From positions 1-64,000 of the forward strand of contig CANLVN010000003.1 of the NCBI GenBank assembly GCA_947494705.1: 64,000 bases of DNA. Direction: 5' to 3'. The notes under the pieces are model-generated. The model was not told the DNA's origin. It made no database searches and saw nothing but the letters and a program-made list of their open reading frames with translations. Numbering within the stretch: position 1 is the stretch's first letter; every line of letters starts with the position of its first letter. The position numbers were made by a program, and so were the translations under genes. Positions 38,101-45,768 of the stretch are shown piece after piece. The stretch comes from an uncultured Erythrobacter sp. (GTDB lineage Bacteria > Pseudomonadota > Alphaproteobacteria > Sphingomonadales > Sphingomonadaceae).

Positions 38101-39328
38101 TGTCGGCTGCCTGCAACTGCGCGGCGAATACCTGTTCGTGGCAGAGGGCAAGGGCGGCTTCCGCGCCTACGATGTCGCCTCGATCGCGAACAAGGGCATA
38201 TCGGAGCGGATCATCACCGCGCCCTTCTCGCCAATGGGTCACGACACGCATGTAGACAGCCGCAACGCGACCTGCATGGCGCTCGCCACCAACCAGCCCA
38301 TCGCGCCCCAGCGCAACACCGAGGCGATGCGCGAGATGAACCAGGAGCAGGCCTTCCTGCCGATTTACAATTACGCGGTGGTCACCGATGCCGAAGAGGG
38401 CCTGATCCTCGTCGATATCAACACGCTGGCCGACGGCGAATTCCGCAACAACTTCTTCGAGCGCAAGCAGTTCGCGAACGGCGGGGATGCGTGGAACCCG
38501 GATGGCGTGCTGAACGGCGCGAACCACATCCACCTCGCGGGCGAAATTGCCTACATAACCGCCGATCGCGGGCTGGTGGTGGTCGACCTGTCCGATCCGG
38601 GCTCGCCGCAACTGGCAGCTGTGCGCGAGCTGCCGGGAGCCAAGGCAAGCACGATCCAGTTCCGTTACCTGTGGGTCAGCGATGCCGAAGGCGTGAAGCT
38701 GTTCGACGTCACCGACCTGCGCGCGCCGGTCGCGGTGCCCGAGGCCACCGTGCCGCTCGCCGATGCGCGCCGCATCTATGTCGCGCGCACTTATGCCTAT
38801 GTCGCGGCCAAGCAGGACGGGCTGGTCATCATCGACGTGGAGAATCCGCGTGCGCCCCGCATCCACCAAAAGGTGACGCTCGGCGGGACGCTCAACGACG
38901 CCGAGGACGTGATCGTGGGTTCGACCAACGCATCGCTCTTCGCCTATGTCGCGGACGGGGTGAACGGGATGAAGGTGCTGCAACTCACCTCGCCCGACAG
39001 CCAGCGAAATTTCTACGGCTTCTCGCCAGCGCCGGTCCCCGAACTGATCGCCTATGCGAAGACCTCCAGCCCGGCGATCGCGCTGTCAAAGGGGCTCGAC
39101 CGCGACCGTGCGGTGGATGAGACAGGCGGGCAGATGGCGGTGTTCGGGCGGCTCGGCTCACGGCCCTTCACGCGCGAGGAGATGGAGCGGCTGTTCATGA
39201 CCCGCGCCGGCGTGCCGTGGAAGGTCACCGACGAGGTCGACATGAACCGCTGGGTCGGACGCGAAGCCGGACCGCTGCGGCGCAATGCGCAATATGATGC
39301 AGCGGGCGAGAATGTCGGCGGCGAATAG
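35165..39328 (+). CDS. Decaheme c-type cytochrome fused to LVIVD beta-propeller
   Basis: 1387-residue exported protein with a signal peptide ending near ETQAADK. Ten CXXCH motifs were located at about residues 67, 89, 167, 350, 437, 603, 630, 749, 760 and 866 (for example CYTCH, CGSCH, CVDCH, CTDCH). From about 970 to 1300 it carries LVIVD-type repeats such as GLILVDINTLADGE, GLVVVDLSDPGSPQ, GVKLFDVTDLRAPV and GLVIIDVENPRAP, expected to form a beta-propeller. ATG 35165 overlaps the barrel gene stop by one base (TGATG). Wide gaps between haem groups suggest inserted domains. The propeller could dock a partner or substrate at or beyond the outer membrane. Function is inferred; no enzyme family was recognised. 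Confidence 0.85.
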   Translation: MRQLSRLSPKHLVLAFAAMLLGVSMFQVETQAADKEKPVKRDYSLVIAPPAPARQSQAQMDAKSEGCYTCHLQTDAPTMHTTPAVRLGCTDCHGGNASVRGNSELPQDHPDYIAARDKAHVLPKYPDSWHFPSSANPKRSYALLNKEAPEFIKFVNPSDYRVAREACGSCHIQSIEAAERSIMATGAMLWGGATYNNGILPFKNYILGEAYTRSGDPATVAGIANVISSPGEGEEGGLSEEQKARGVLEQLYPLPTWHVIPPADVFRVFERGGRTINSQFPEIGLPSPTGQIQRLEEPGRPDLKQSNRGPGTGLRVAIPALNIHKTRLNDPFTWFMGTNDQPGDYRHSGCASCHVVYANDREPRHSLIYAQYGRDGQTITVDPTINSQMEDDHGYGEKASGHGGLKQPGDSHDKEPMKEKGHPLQHVFTRSIPTAQCMNCHMHQPNIFLNSYLGYTMWDYESDAPAMWPEDQKYPTAEEVREVIARNPEGAAPKGKWADLDFLRNVYDLNPDLEHTQFADYHGHGWNFRAIFKRDRDGNMLDAEGEILRPSQEGDTPEEAAYHDERWRQRWRKDGEGKFVQPGANPGEAVHMMSIHAEVGMQCVDCHFEQDTHGNGLIYGEVANAIEIGCKDCHGTADAYPTLRTSGPAAPPEGHNLALLRNPDGQRRFEWMENEEGRRVLIQRSLVDPSLEWEMSLVKDSVDPSTPVFNAKAARSKLMSRYGAETGRFEFGTGIEVGDRAHRDEEMACFTCHLSWSTSCGGCHLPIEANWKTKSHRYEGGETRNFATYNPQVARDQMFQLGIHQTTKGNQTAPVRSSSALVLTSTNINRERIYVQQPPISAIGFSSQAFAPHFPHTVRLTETKTCTDCHLSEAEDNNAIMSQLLLLGTNFVNFVGMHAWTGLEDGITAVRVTEFDEPQAVLGSYLHKYSYPDYWRMHVEDNDRELKDWVRGQAFDEDFSGETKPFEEFVNVHEGTRDRVGCLQLRGEYLFVAEGKGGFRAYDVASIANKGISERIITAPFSPMGHDTHVDSRNATCMALATNQPIAPQRNTEAMREMNQEQAFLPIYNYAVVTDAEEGLILVDINTLADGEFRNNFFERKQFANGGDAWNPDGVLNGANHIHLAGEIAYITADRGLVVVDLSDPGSPQLAAVRELPGAKASTIQFRYLWVSDAEGVKLFDVTDLRAPVAVPEATVPLADARRIYVARTYAYVAAKQDGLVIIDVENPRAPRIHQKVTLGGTLNDAEDVIVGSTNASLFAYVADGVNGMKVLQLTSPDSQRNFYGFSPAPVPELIAYAKTSSPAIALSKGLDRDRAVDETGGQMAVFGRLGSRPFTREEMERLFMTRAGVPWKVTDEVDMNRWVGREAGPLRRNAQYDAAGENVGGE

Positions 39329-39619
39329 AGGCTAGGGCCAGTCCCGGAAGTCACGCGCTTCCTGCTGGCTATCCTGCCGACTTTCTTTCCTACTGAAGCA
39401 TGAGCGCGATATTATGATCGCCGCTCTTTGAAACCGTGGATCGTATCGCGCACCGCCAGATCGCCGCGTCGCGAAAGCCCTTCTGAAAAGTCACACTTTC
39501 GGTCGGGATAGCAGCCGGTTTTCGGCACAAAGCTGAGACTTTGGCTGGGGTCGAGAAGATTTCGAAAGACCAGGCTTGGGTGTTCCACGCATCGAGTTGG
39601 AGCGCGCCATGCTGCACGC
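39329..39619. other. Gap between the two converging cytochrome arms (291 bp)
   Basis: No supported gene, strong hairpin with T-run or repeat was seen in this stretch. Short open frames on the minus strand have no recognisable content. Confidence 0.5.
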
Positions 39620-40507
39620 TCACTCGCGCTCGGCGAACAGGCCCCGCATCATTGGCTTGAGGTGGTCCTCGAACCGCGCCAGCGTCTGCCAGTGACCGAC
39701 CGGCTGGAAGTGCGAGACGAAAGTCCCGTGCTGCCACAGATGCAGACTGTAAAACGGCGGCTCGGCAGCGACGATGGGGCGGCTGTCGGCGACCTCGGCA
39801 TCGATGGGCCTGAGATCGAGCGCGACCGCAGGAGCAACCGCAGGTGTGACGCTGAGCGGGATGCCCTCGACCGTGGCGTGAAGCGGACGGTGCAGGTGTC
39901 CGGCCTGGATCGAGAGGATCTGGCTTTGGCCGCGCACGGTGTCATGGAACCGCTTGAACCACCCTTCGTCCGGTTTCGGGTCCATCCAGTCGATCCCGGC
40001 AACGACCGGCGGATGGTGCATGAACAGGACAGTGGGCGTGTCGGAATGCTCCTCCAGCTCGCGCGCAAGCCACCCTGCGCGCGTCGCGCAAAAGGCGCCG
40101 CCGTGGCGGCCCGGCTCAAACGTGTCGAGGCACAGCAGGCGCAGCTCGCGACCCTCCGAATCGGCCACCTCGATCGCAAACTGTGCGAAGCCGTCCGCGA
40201 CCGGGCATTCAGGGAAGGCGGCCAGCATCTCGTCGCGGCTGTCGTGGTTGCCCGGCAGGATGTGCACCGGGAAAGGACAATCGGAGATGAGGTCGCGGAT
40301 GCGCAGGTAGCAATCGGCCTGCCCGCCATCGACGAGATCGCCCGACAGGATCAGCATGTCGGGTTGCACACTCTGGCTCATCAGGTGGCCGAGCACGTTG
40401 CGGAAACGCACGAAGTTGAACTCGTTCTCGCCAGCCTCCGGCTCGAACCCGACATGCGTGTCCGTGATCTGTGCGATCAGCACGGCCCCGTTCTTCCCAA
40501 CCGTCAT
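39620..40507 (-). CDS. CpdA-like metallophosphoesterase (cyclic nucleotide phosphodiesterase candidate)
   Basis: 295-residue calcineurin-type phosphoesterase. All metal-binding blocks are present in order: ITDTHVG, LSGDLVDGG, LPGNHDSR, FMHHPPV and QAGHLHRP. Spacing and order match the class III cyclic-nucleotide phosphodiesterases such as CpdA, which hydrolyse cAMP. It starts one base after the stop of the FHA-decaheme gene and is the last gene of the minus arm. The first gene of the same operon encodes two cyclic-nucleotide-binding domains, so signal turnover for that protein is a reasonable hypothesis. Another phosphodiester substrate cannot be excluded. Confidence 0.85.
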   Translation of the reverse strand: MTVGKNGAVLIAQITDTHVGFEPEAGENEFNFVRFRNVLGHLMSQSVQPDMLILSGDLVDGGQADCYLRIRDLISDCPFPVHILPGNHDSRDEMLAAFPECPVADGFAQFAIEVADSEGRELRLLCLDTFEPGRHGGAFCATRAGWLARELEEHSDTPTVLFMHHPPVVAGIDWMDPKPDEGWFKRFHDTVRGQSQILSIQAGHLHRPLHATVEGIPLSVTPAVAPAVALDLRPIDAEVADSRPIVAAEPPFYSLHLWQHGTFVSHFQPVGHWQTLARFEDHLKPMMRGLFAERE

Positions 40508-40508
40508 A

Positions 40509-42341
40509 CTATCGTCGTAAACTGCTCAGGATCGCAGCAACAGTGTCGTTGCCGCCATTTCCGGGGAGATCGTGGTCTTCGGGCCGCCATGGCGCGGTCG
40601 GCGTGTGATAGCCGTGGCACATCGCGCAACTCGACGGAACGATCTCCTCGGTTTCGACCGCGCTTTCGCCGAGGTGGCAGTCGCGGCAGCTGTCGAGGTC
40701 GGGGATCAGCAGGTCGCTTGCCTCGTCCGAGGTGTCGGTGGCATGGCAATCGACGCATTCGGCGACATCGTCGTCATGCGCTGCGTGGTTGAACGCGCCT
40801 TTCATCAGGAAGCGGTGGGGCAAGTTGACCGGGATGAGGTCGCGCCGACCGTTGGTGGTGGTCGGGATATGGCACTCGCCGCACACGCCGGTCTTCTCGA
40901 GCGCGCGGTTGACCGCGATATAGGCGCTCATTGGGCGTCCGAAATTGACGCTGTAGCGTCCACCGCGTCCGAAATGGCCGGGCCGGTCCCGCACCGCGGT
41001 GACAGGCTGGCGCGGGCCGCGGTTCATGGTGGCGAGGTCGGCCATCAGGTCGTCGACGTCGCCATGGCGAAGATTGCGGAAGTTGGGACCCGCGCGGTCG
41101 AAGACCAGGCTGTGGCAGGCCTCGCACGATTCCTCCATATTGACGGGTGCGAAGTCGCCAAAGTCGCTGGGCTTGCCTCCCTGTTCGGTGACCTTGACGA
41201 TCAAGGCCTCGTCGCTCCACTCCGAATGACAATCGCTGCATTCGAGTGGCTCGCCATACTGATCGAGGCTGATGGCCATGCGCGCGACGCCGCTGTTCTC
41301 ATCGACATGCACATCATGCGGGAAGATCAGTCCACTGCGCTCAACCGGCTTGTTCGAGAAAGAGATGCGCTTGGGCTTGTCGGCCGAATAGGCGGTGAAG
41401 AATTGCGGGCGGAACTGCGGGTGCTTGTCGCCGAAATCGGCAGCATTGCCAAAACTGACATCGGTGAGTCGCGCATCGAGATCGGTGTGGCAATCGGCAC
41501 AGAATTGCTGATCGGAGGCCTCAAGCTTGATCGGCCCTTCGTGTTCGGAGTGGCACGACACGCAGCCCAGCGGCCCTTCCTTGCCGAGCGTCTGCGCGAT
41601 GTTCCACTGGATTGCGTCACCAGTGCTGAGCGGCGGCATGCCGTTGGCAAGGCGCGGCATCTCGGCATGCTCGCCCAACTCCTCGTGGCAGGTCAGGCAA
41701 GTCTCGTCCTGCACCGAGACGAAGGGAGTGACGTGGCAGGCTTCGCAGTTCTCCTCGAGCTCGTGGTGAGCGAGAGAGAGCTCTCCGGTCGACCACGTGG
41801 AATCGAGGGCTACCTGGCCTTTCGTCAGGTTTTCAGGATCGTTCTCGACCGGATCGCGGGTCAGGTGAGTGACAATCGGAACGCTTAACAACAGGACAAG
41901 AATGAGCGCCGCAAAGGTCCACGCCATGGTGCGCTTTGACGGTAGCGCGCTGGCGAGTTCGAACCCGACGAGCGCATCGGCGGCGCCTTCGTCCTTTTCG
42001 ACCTGCTTGATCGTGATCTGAACCGGCGCCCCGGCCTCGCGCGATATGACCAGTCGTGCCGAACCAAGTGCAAGTTCTGCACCGACACTGGGGTCGATGC
42101 TCGCCGACTTCTCGGTTCGGCCATTGATGCCAAAGCCAAGACCACCGATCGACTCTGCGCCCAGCATCCCGTCCCCCGCTTCGAACAGGCGAACATGGCG
42201 CTGCTCGACGGCGAGGTCTGGCAGGTGGATGTCGTTTTCCGCAGCGCGCCCGATGGTCAGTTCGGACTGCTCGATCGTGCGATCGCGCACGATTTCGCGT
42301 CCGGCGGCCGTGAAATCGATGGTGCGGATCAGGAATGCCAT
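40509..42341 (-). CDS. Inner-membrane decaheme cytochrome with cytoplasmic FHA-like domain
   Basis: 610 residues in three parts. Residues 1-115 form an FHA-like domain: LTIGRAAENDIHLPD, then His in VEQRHVRLF. A single TM helix (about 138-160, AFAALILVLLL-type) follows. The remainder is periplasmic with ten CXXCH motifs, the first near 199: CEACH, CLTCH, CVSCH, CADCH, CSDCH, CEACH, CGECH, CVDCH, CRDCH and CAMCH. FHA domains bind phosphothreonine peptides, so the cytoplasmic head could link the cytochrome to a kinase or a phosphorylated partner. It begins 10 bp after the cytochrome b gene. It is placed to take electrons from cytochrome b and pass them into the periplasm. The FHA call rests on the G-R and H-V motifs and should be tested by profile search. 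Confidence 0.82.
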   Translation of the reverse strand: MAFLIRTIDFTAAGREIVRDRTIEQSELTIGRAAENDIHLPDLAVEQRHVRLFEAGDGMLGAESIGGLGFGINGRTEKSASIDPSVGAELALGSARLVISREAGAPVQITIKQVEKDEGAADALVGFELASALPSKRTMAWTFAALILVLLLSVPIVTHLTRDPVENDPENLTKGQVALDSTWSTGELSLAHHELEENCEACHVTPFVSVQDETCLTCHEELGEHAEMPRLANGMPPLSTGDAIQWNIAQTLGKEGPLGCVSCHSEHEGPIKLEASDQQFCADCHTDLDARLTDVSFGNAADFGDKHPQFRPQFFTAYSADKPKRISFSNKPVERSGLIFPHDVHVDENSGVARMAISLDQYGEPLECSDCHSEWSDEALIVKVTEQGGKPSDFGDFAPVNMEESCEACHSLVFDRAGPNFRNLRHGDVDDLMADLATMNRGPRQPVTAVRDRPGHFGRGGRYSVNFGRPMSAYIAVNRALEKTGVCGECHIPTTTNGRRDLIPVNLPHRFLMKGAFNHAAHDDDVAECVDCHATDTSDEASDLLIPDLDSCRDCHLGESAVETEEIVPSSCAMCHGYHTPTAPWRPEDHDLPGNGGNDTVAAILSSLRR

Positions 42342-42351
42342 CGTGCCCGCC

Positions 42352-43215
42352 TCACCAGTAATAGAACACGCTCACGACATGCGCGAGCAACGCGGCGAGC
42401 AAGGCAATGGTCGCCGGAATATGGATGAAGAGCCACACTTCGAGCAGCGCACGAATGCGCAGGTGGCGACGGATTTGCGCGAGCTGGTCGCTGCGCTTGG
42501 AGAGCAGAGTATGGACGCGTGCCTCGGCTTCGCTGCCATTCGGGTCGATGCGCTTGAGCGCGCGCTTCGTCTTGCAGCCGGGATAGGCGCCGGTAAGGCG
42601 GGCCAGCGCGCCACCATAGAACACATCCTGTCCAAGGGCGTCGATCACGAGGTCGGACTGTTCCCGATCGAGCGGCTGTGCAGCGGCTTCAAGCTGGCGG
42701 TCGAGCGCCGTCAGAGCCTCCAGCATTTGCGCGCGCGTCATCTCCTTGCGGTTGGATGAGAGGCTCGATGGCAAAGTGGCGTAGGTGTAGACGCCATAGA
42801 TACCGCTGATGATGACGATCAGCATCAGGACGTAGGCAAGCGTGTGGACGTTCCACCCGATCTGGAAACCGGTATGAAGCGTGCCGATCACGATCAGGGC
42901 AAGGCCAAGATAGACATGGGCCGATGTCCAGGCTTTCAGGCTCCATTGCCCCTCGGTAATCTTGCGTTTGCGTACGCCGAGCAGCGAAAGCCAGACGATC
43001 AGCAATAGCCCGATCGTGCCCAGCGTATAGCCGTACCAGCTGCCGCCATTGGGGCGCGGTTCCTGATCGATGAAGGCGTAGCCGACGATACTCAGCAGGC
43101 TGAGGATCAGTGCGACCCAGAGATAGCGAAAGCGCTTGTGCTTCAGGAAGCTGACATGGTCGGCGCTGCGACGCTTCTCGTCCTGCGCGTACCGGTTGCC
43201 GGGGATCGAGGCCAT
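42352..43215 (-). CDS. Di-haem cytochrome b-type membrane protein
   Basis: 287 residues with five predicted helices (about 31-49, 62-80, 98-115, 123-145 and 258-284). Helices 3 and 5 each hold an H-X13-H pair: His100/His114 and His265/His279. If the basic N-terminus and the VRKRK loop are cytoplasmic, both helices run in the same direction. The pairs then match as one haem near each membrane face, the geometry of NOX/ferric-reductase-type electron carriers. A 110-residue charged helical loop between helices 4 and 5 would be cytoplasmic and could contact the FAD/Fe-S protein. ATG 43215 overlaps that gene's TAA stop by one base (TAATG). No FAD/NADPH domain is fused, so the neighbour probably supplies electrons. 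Confidence 0.82.
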   Translation of the reverse strand: MASIPGNRYAQDEKRRSADHVSFLKHKRFRYLWVALILSLLSIVGYAFIDQEPRPNGGSWYGYTLGTIGLLLIVWLSLLGVRKRKITEGQWSLKAWTSAHVYLGLALIVIGTLHTGFQIGWNVHTLAYVLMLIVIISGIYGVYTYATLPSSLSSNRKEMTRAQMLEALTALDRQLEAAAQPLDREQSDLVIDALGQDVFYGGALARLTGAYPGCKTKRALKRIDPNGSEAEARVHTLLSKRSDQLAQIRRHLRIRALLEVWLFIHIPATIALLAALLAHVVSVFYYW

Positions 43216-45656
43216 TATTCGACGTCCTCGGTGAGCTTGGTGAAGGTCAGGAACTTGTCGGGCGATACACGGATCGCTGCTCCCGTCGGGCAGGCGCGTA
43301 CGCAGGCCGGACCACCGTCGATACCGGAGCACATGTCGCACTTGATCGCCTGCTTGGGCTGTTCAGGGTCGCCATGCTGCTTGCGCCACTTGTACGATGC
43401 CTCGCCCGGTCCCGGCCCGTTTCCGAAGAATAGCCACGACAGAAGCGAGGGCTTCTTCGGTGGCTTGGGATCCATACGGATCACGCCATAGGGGCAGTTG
43501 CGCTGACAATTCCCACAGCCGATGCAGGTGTCGTCGATCACGACCTCGCCATCAGGCCCGCGCTTGATCGCGTTCGGCGGGCAGTCGGCCATGCAGTGGG
43601 GGTGCTCGCAATGGCGGCACGACGTGGGAACGTGCAGGTGCGCGTAAGTGCGTCCCGCCTCGCGGTCCAGTCGTGACAGGCCTTCATGCGCATCGGCACA
43701 GGCACGCTCGCAATTGTCGCAACCGATGCACAACTTCTCGTCGATAAGCAGGACGTCGGTCGCCTCTCCGAGCCCTTCGTCGACGAGGAATTGTGCAGTT
43801 TCGGAATAGAGATCGACCGCGCCGCCGAATTCATCCTTGCGGCTTTCGATGAAGGCGGTTGTCTTGCGACGACCCTCCATCTCCTTGAGAGCCTTCTCGC
43901 GCAGCGCCGGATTGCGATCGAGCAGCGCGACAAATTCTTCGCCTGGAAGCCGGATCGCTTCGGATTTGATCGCGGCCTTGACCGTCGCGGTCCGCTTCGA
44001 CCCGTCGATTGCCGCCATTTCCCCGACGTAAGAACCTGCGGGCAGGTAAGAGAGGAAAACCGGCTTGTCGCCCAGCGCCTTCTCGACGATCATCGAGCCG
44101 CGCCGGATGATGTAGACTTCCTTGTCCTCGGCCCCTTCGTCGATGAGAACCTGGCCAGCGCGCAATTCGATGACTTCGGCGGCCTCGACAAGCGGGGCAA
44201 TGTCCTTCGGAGTCAGGCCGGAGCCGAACATCTGCAGGAGCTGCCGCTCGATCGCGATGCGGTTCACGGCATCGGAGGCCTCGGGCGAAGTCGCAATCAG
44301 CTTGAGCGCGGCGTTGCGCGCGAGTTCGATGGCAACAACCTGCTCTGCCGCGCGGATCGTCGAACCGCGCCGACGCCCGGAGATCAGGCCGACTTCGCCG
44401 AAGATCGAGCCTTCGCCGATGGGAACTGTGATCGAGGGGTCGTTGGGATTGATCTCCACCGCGACCGATCCTTGGGCGATGGTGAAGAGCGAGGAGCCTG
44501 GCTCGTTACGGCGAAAAATGACTTCGCCCGGTTCATAGGCATGCACCGTGCTGTCGAGCATAAGCTCGCGCAATTGCAGTGGCGACAGGCCCTGGAACAC
44601 CTGCACGTTGCTGTTGAACACATCGAGCCAGTGCTCGACCGAATGGTTGCCCGGAAGGCCCGCGAACTTTTCTTCGAGGATGGGCTGATCGGCAGGCTTG
44701 AGATCGGTGTTCCCGTTCAGGAATTCGATCACGTCGTAACCCTGATTCATGCAGTGCTTGATCAGCGGGTAGCCCGCCAGCGCTCCGATCACGTGGATGC
44801 CGGGCTGGGTGGTCTCGAAAGCAGGCGTGAGTTTGGGGAAGGCACCGCGATCCTCGCTGGTGAACTCTATCCCCATTGCCTCGACAAAGCCGCGCGGCGG
44901 TTGTGAACCCGTGCGCGCGATGATGCGGTTGCACGGGATGGTTTCCTGGCCGTCGCGGGTTTCGAGCACGAGTTCGCCGTCCTTGACCTCGGCAGGCGAG
45001 GTTTCGCGGCGCACGCTGATCCGGCCATCGCGCTCGGCTTCTTCGAGCAGGGCCACGTTGGCAGCCTTGGCGCGCGCAAAGCTGTCGCGGCGGTTTAGGA
45101 TGGTAACGATATTGCGCTGAGCATCGTCGGCGGCCAGGCCCAGCGCGTTCTCGATGCCAGCATCGCCGGAGCCGACCACGGTGATGTGTTCGTCGAAATA
45201 TTCCCCCGGATCGTCCAACTGGTACTGGATCATCGGATGTTCCGAGCCCGGACAGCGCAGCATGTTGGGATTGCCCTGAGTCCCGATCGACAGGACGATC
45301 GCCTCGGCCCTGACGGTCTCGCCGCCTTTCAGGTGGATTGTGAAATCGCCCTTGGTCCCTTCGACCTTGGTTACTTCAGCGTTGAGTTTGACATTGAGAG
45401 TCTGACCGGCCGATTGCTCGTCCCAAATGCCAAGGATCGTCTCGCGCTTGCCTGCATCGAAATCGAGATCGCTGCGCAGCACCAGATTGGAGGGCGTCGC
45501 CATGACGTGCTTGCCCTTCTGGTACTTGAAAATCGTGTCGGAGAGGTGGTCGGTCTTTTCGAGCAAGACGTGGCTCATACCAAGAGCGGCCGCGCGTCCC
45601 GCAGCACTCAATCCGGCAGGACCGGAACCGATAATGGCGACTTTATACAAATCCAC
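43215..45656 (-). CDS. FAD oxidoreductase with two cyclic-nucleotide-binding domains and four Fe-S clusters
   Basis: 813-residue cytoplasmic protein with no signal peptide. The N-terminal part is thioredoxin-reductase-like: FAD loop IIGSGPAGLSAAG (about 9-20) and a second Rossmann loop VVGSGDAGIENA (about 160). There is no CxxC redox pair in the usual position. Two cNMP-binding domains follow, with phosphate cassettes FGEVGLISGRRRGST and VGEMAAIDGSKRTATV; the second matches the GE...R-T-A-T pattern best. The C-terminal part holds four ferredoxin-type clusters: CIGCDNCERAC, CRHCEHPHCMADCP, CIGCGNCQRNCP and CDMC...CVRACP. It starts at GTG 45656 after AAGGGGGGG and heads the minus operon. Predicted role: take electrons from NAD(P)H and feed cytochrome b under cyclic-nucleotide control. 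Confidence 0.85.
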   Translation of the reverse strand: MDLYKVAIIGSGPAGLSAAGRAAALGMSHVLLEKTDHLSDTIFKYQKGKHVMATPSNLVLRSDLDFDAGKRETILGIWDEQSAGQTLNVKLNAEVTKVEGTKGDFTIHLKGGETVRAEAIVLSIGTQGNPNMLRCPGSEHPMIQYQLDDPGEYFDEHITVVGSGDAGIENALGLAADDAQRNIVTILNRRDSFARAKAANVALLEEAERDGRISVRRETSPAEVKDGELVLETRDGQETIPCNRIIARTGSQPPRGFVEAMGIEFTSEDRGAFPKLTPAFETTQPGIHVIGALAGYPLIKHCMNQGYDVIEFLNGNTDLKPADQPILEEKFAGLPGNHSVEHWLDVFNSNVQVFQGLSPLQLRELMLDSTVHAYEPGEVIFRRNEPGSSLFTIAQGSVAVEINPNDPSITVPIGEGSIFGEVGLISGRRRGSTIRAAEQVVAIELARNAALKLIATSPEASDAVNRIAIERQLLQMFGSGLTPKDIAPLVEAAEVIELRAGQVLIDEGAEDKEVYIIRRGSMIVEKALGDKPVFLSYLPAGSYVGEMAAIDGSKRTATVKAAIKSEAIRLPGEEFVALLDRNPALREKALKEMEGRRKTTAFIESRKDEFGGAVDLYSETAQFLVDEGLGEATDVLLIDEKLCIGCDNCERACADAHEGLSRLDREAGRTYAHLHVPTSCRHCEHPHCMADCPPNAIKRGPDGEVVIDDTCIGCGNCQRNCPYGVIRMDPKPPKKPSLLSWLFFGNGPGPGEASYKWRKQHGDPEQPKQAIKCDMCSGIDGGPACVRACPTGAAIRVSPDKFLTFTKLTEDVE

Positions 45657-45768
45657 AATCTATCCCCCCCTTCGGATAGATTTTCCCAATTAGCGCACCA
45701 TACTCAATGTGTTCTTCAATGCCAGAGTGAATTGCCGTTTTCTGCACTGCTTGCTAGGGCCAATTGTC

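Noticed and set aside
29935..39328. A direct MtrCAB homologue
   Set aside because: The barrel and two multiheme proteins suggest it, but no MtrA-sized decaheme (about 330 residues) or MtrC-like lipoprotein is present, and the large cytochrome carries an LVIVD propeller. Only functional analogy is claimed.
39390..39737. Small minus-strand ORF overlapping the end of the phosphoesterase gene
   Set aside because: Composition and lack of any motif or ribosome-binding site indicate an out-of-frame shadow.
43215..45656. Classical thioredoxin reductase
   Set aside because: The FAD and NAD-type loops match, but the CxxC active site is missing and cNMP and Fe-S domains are fused.
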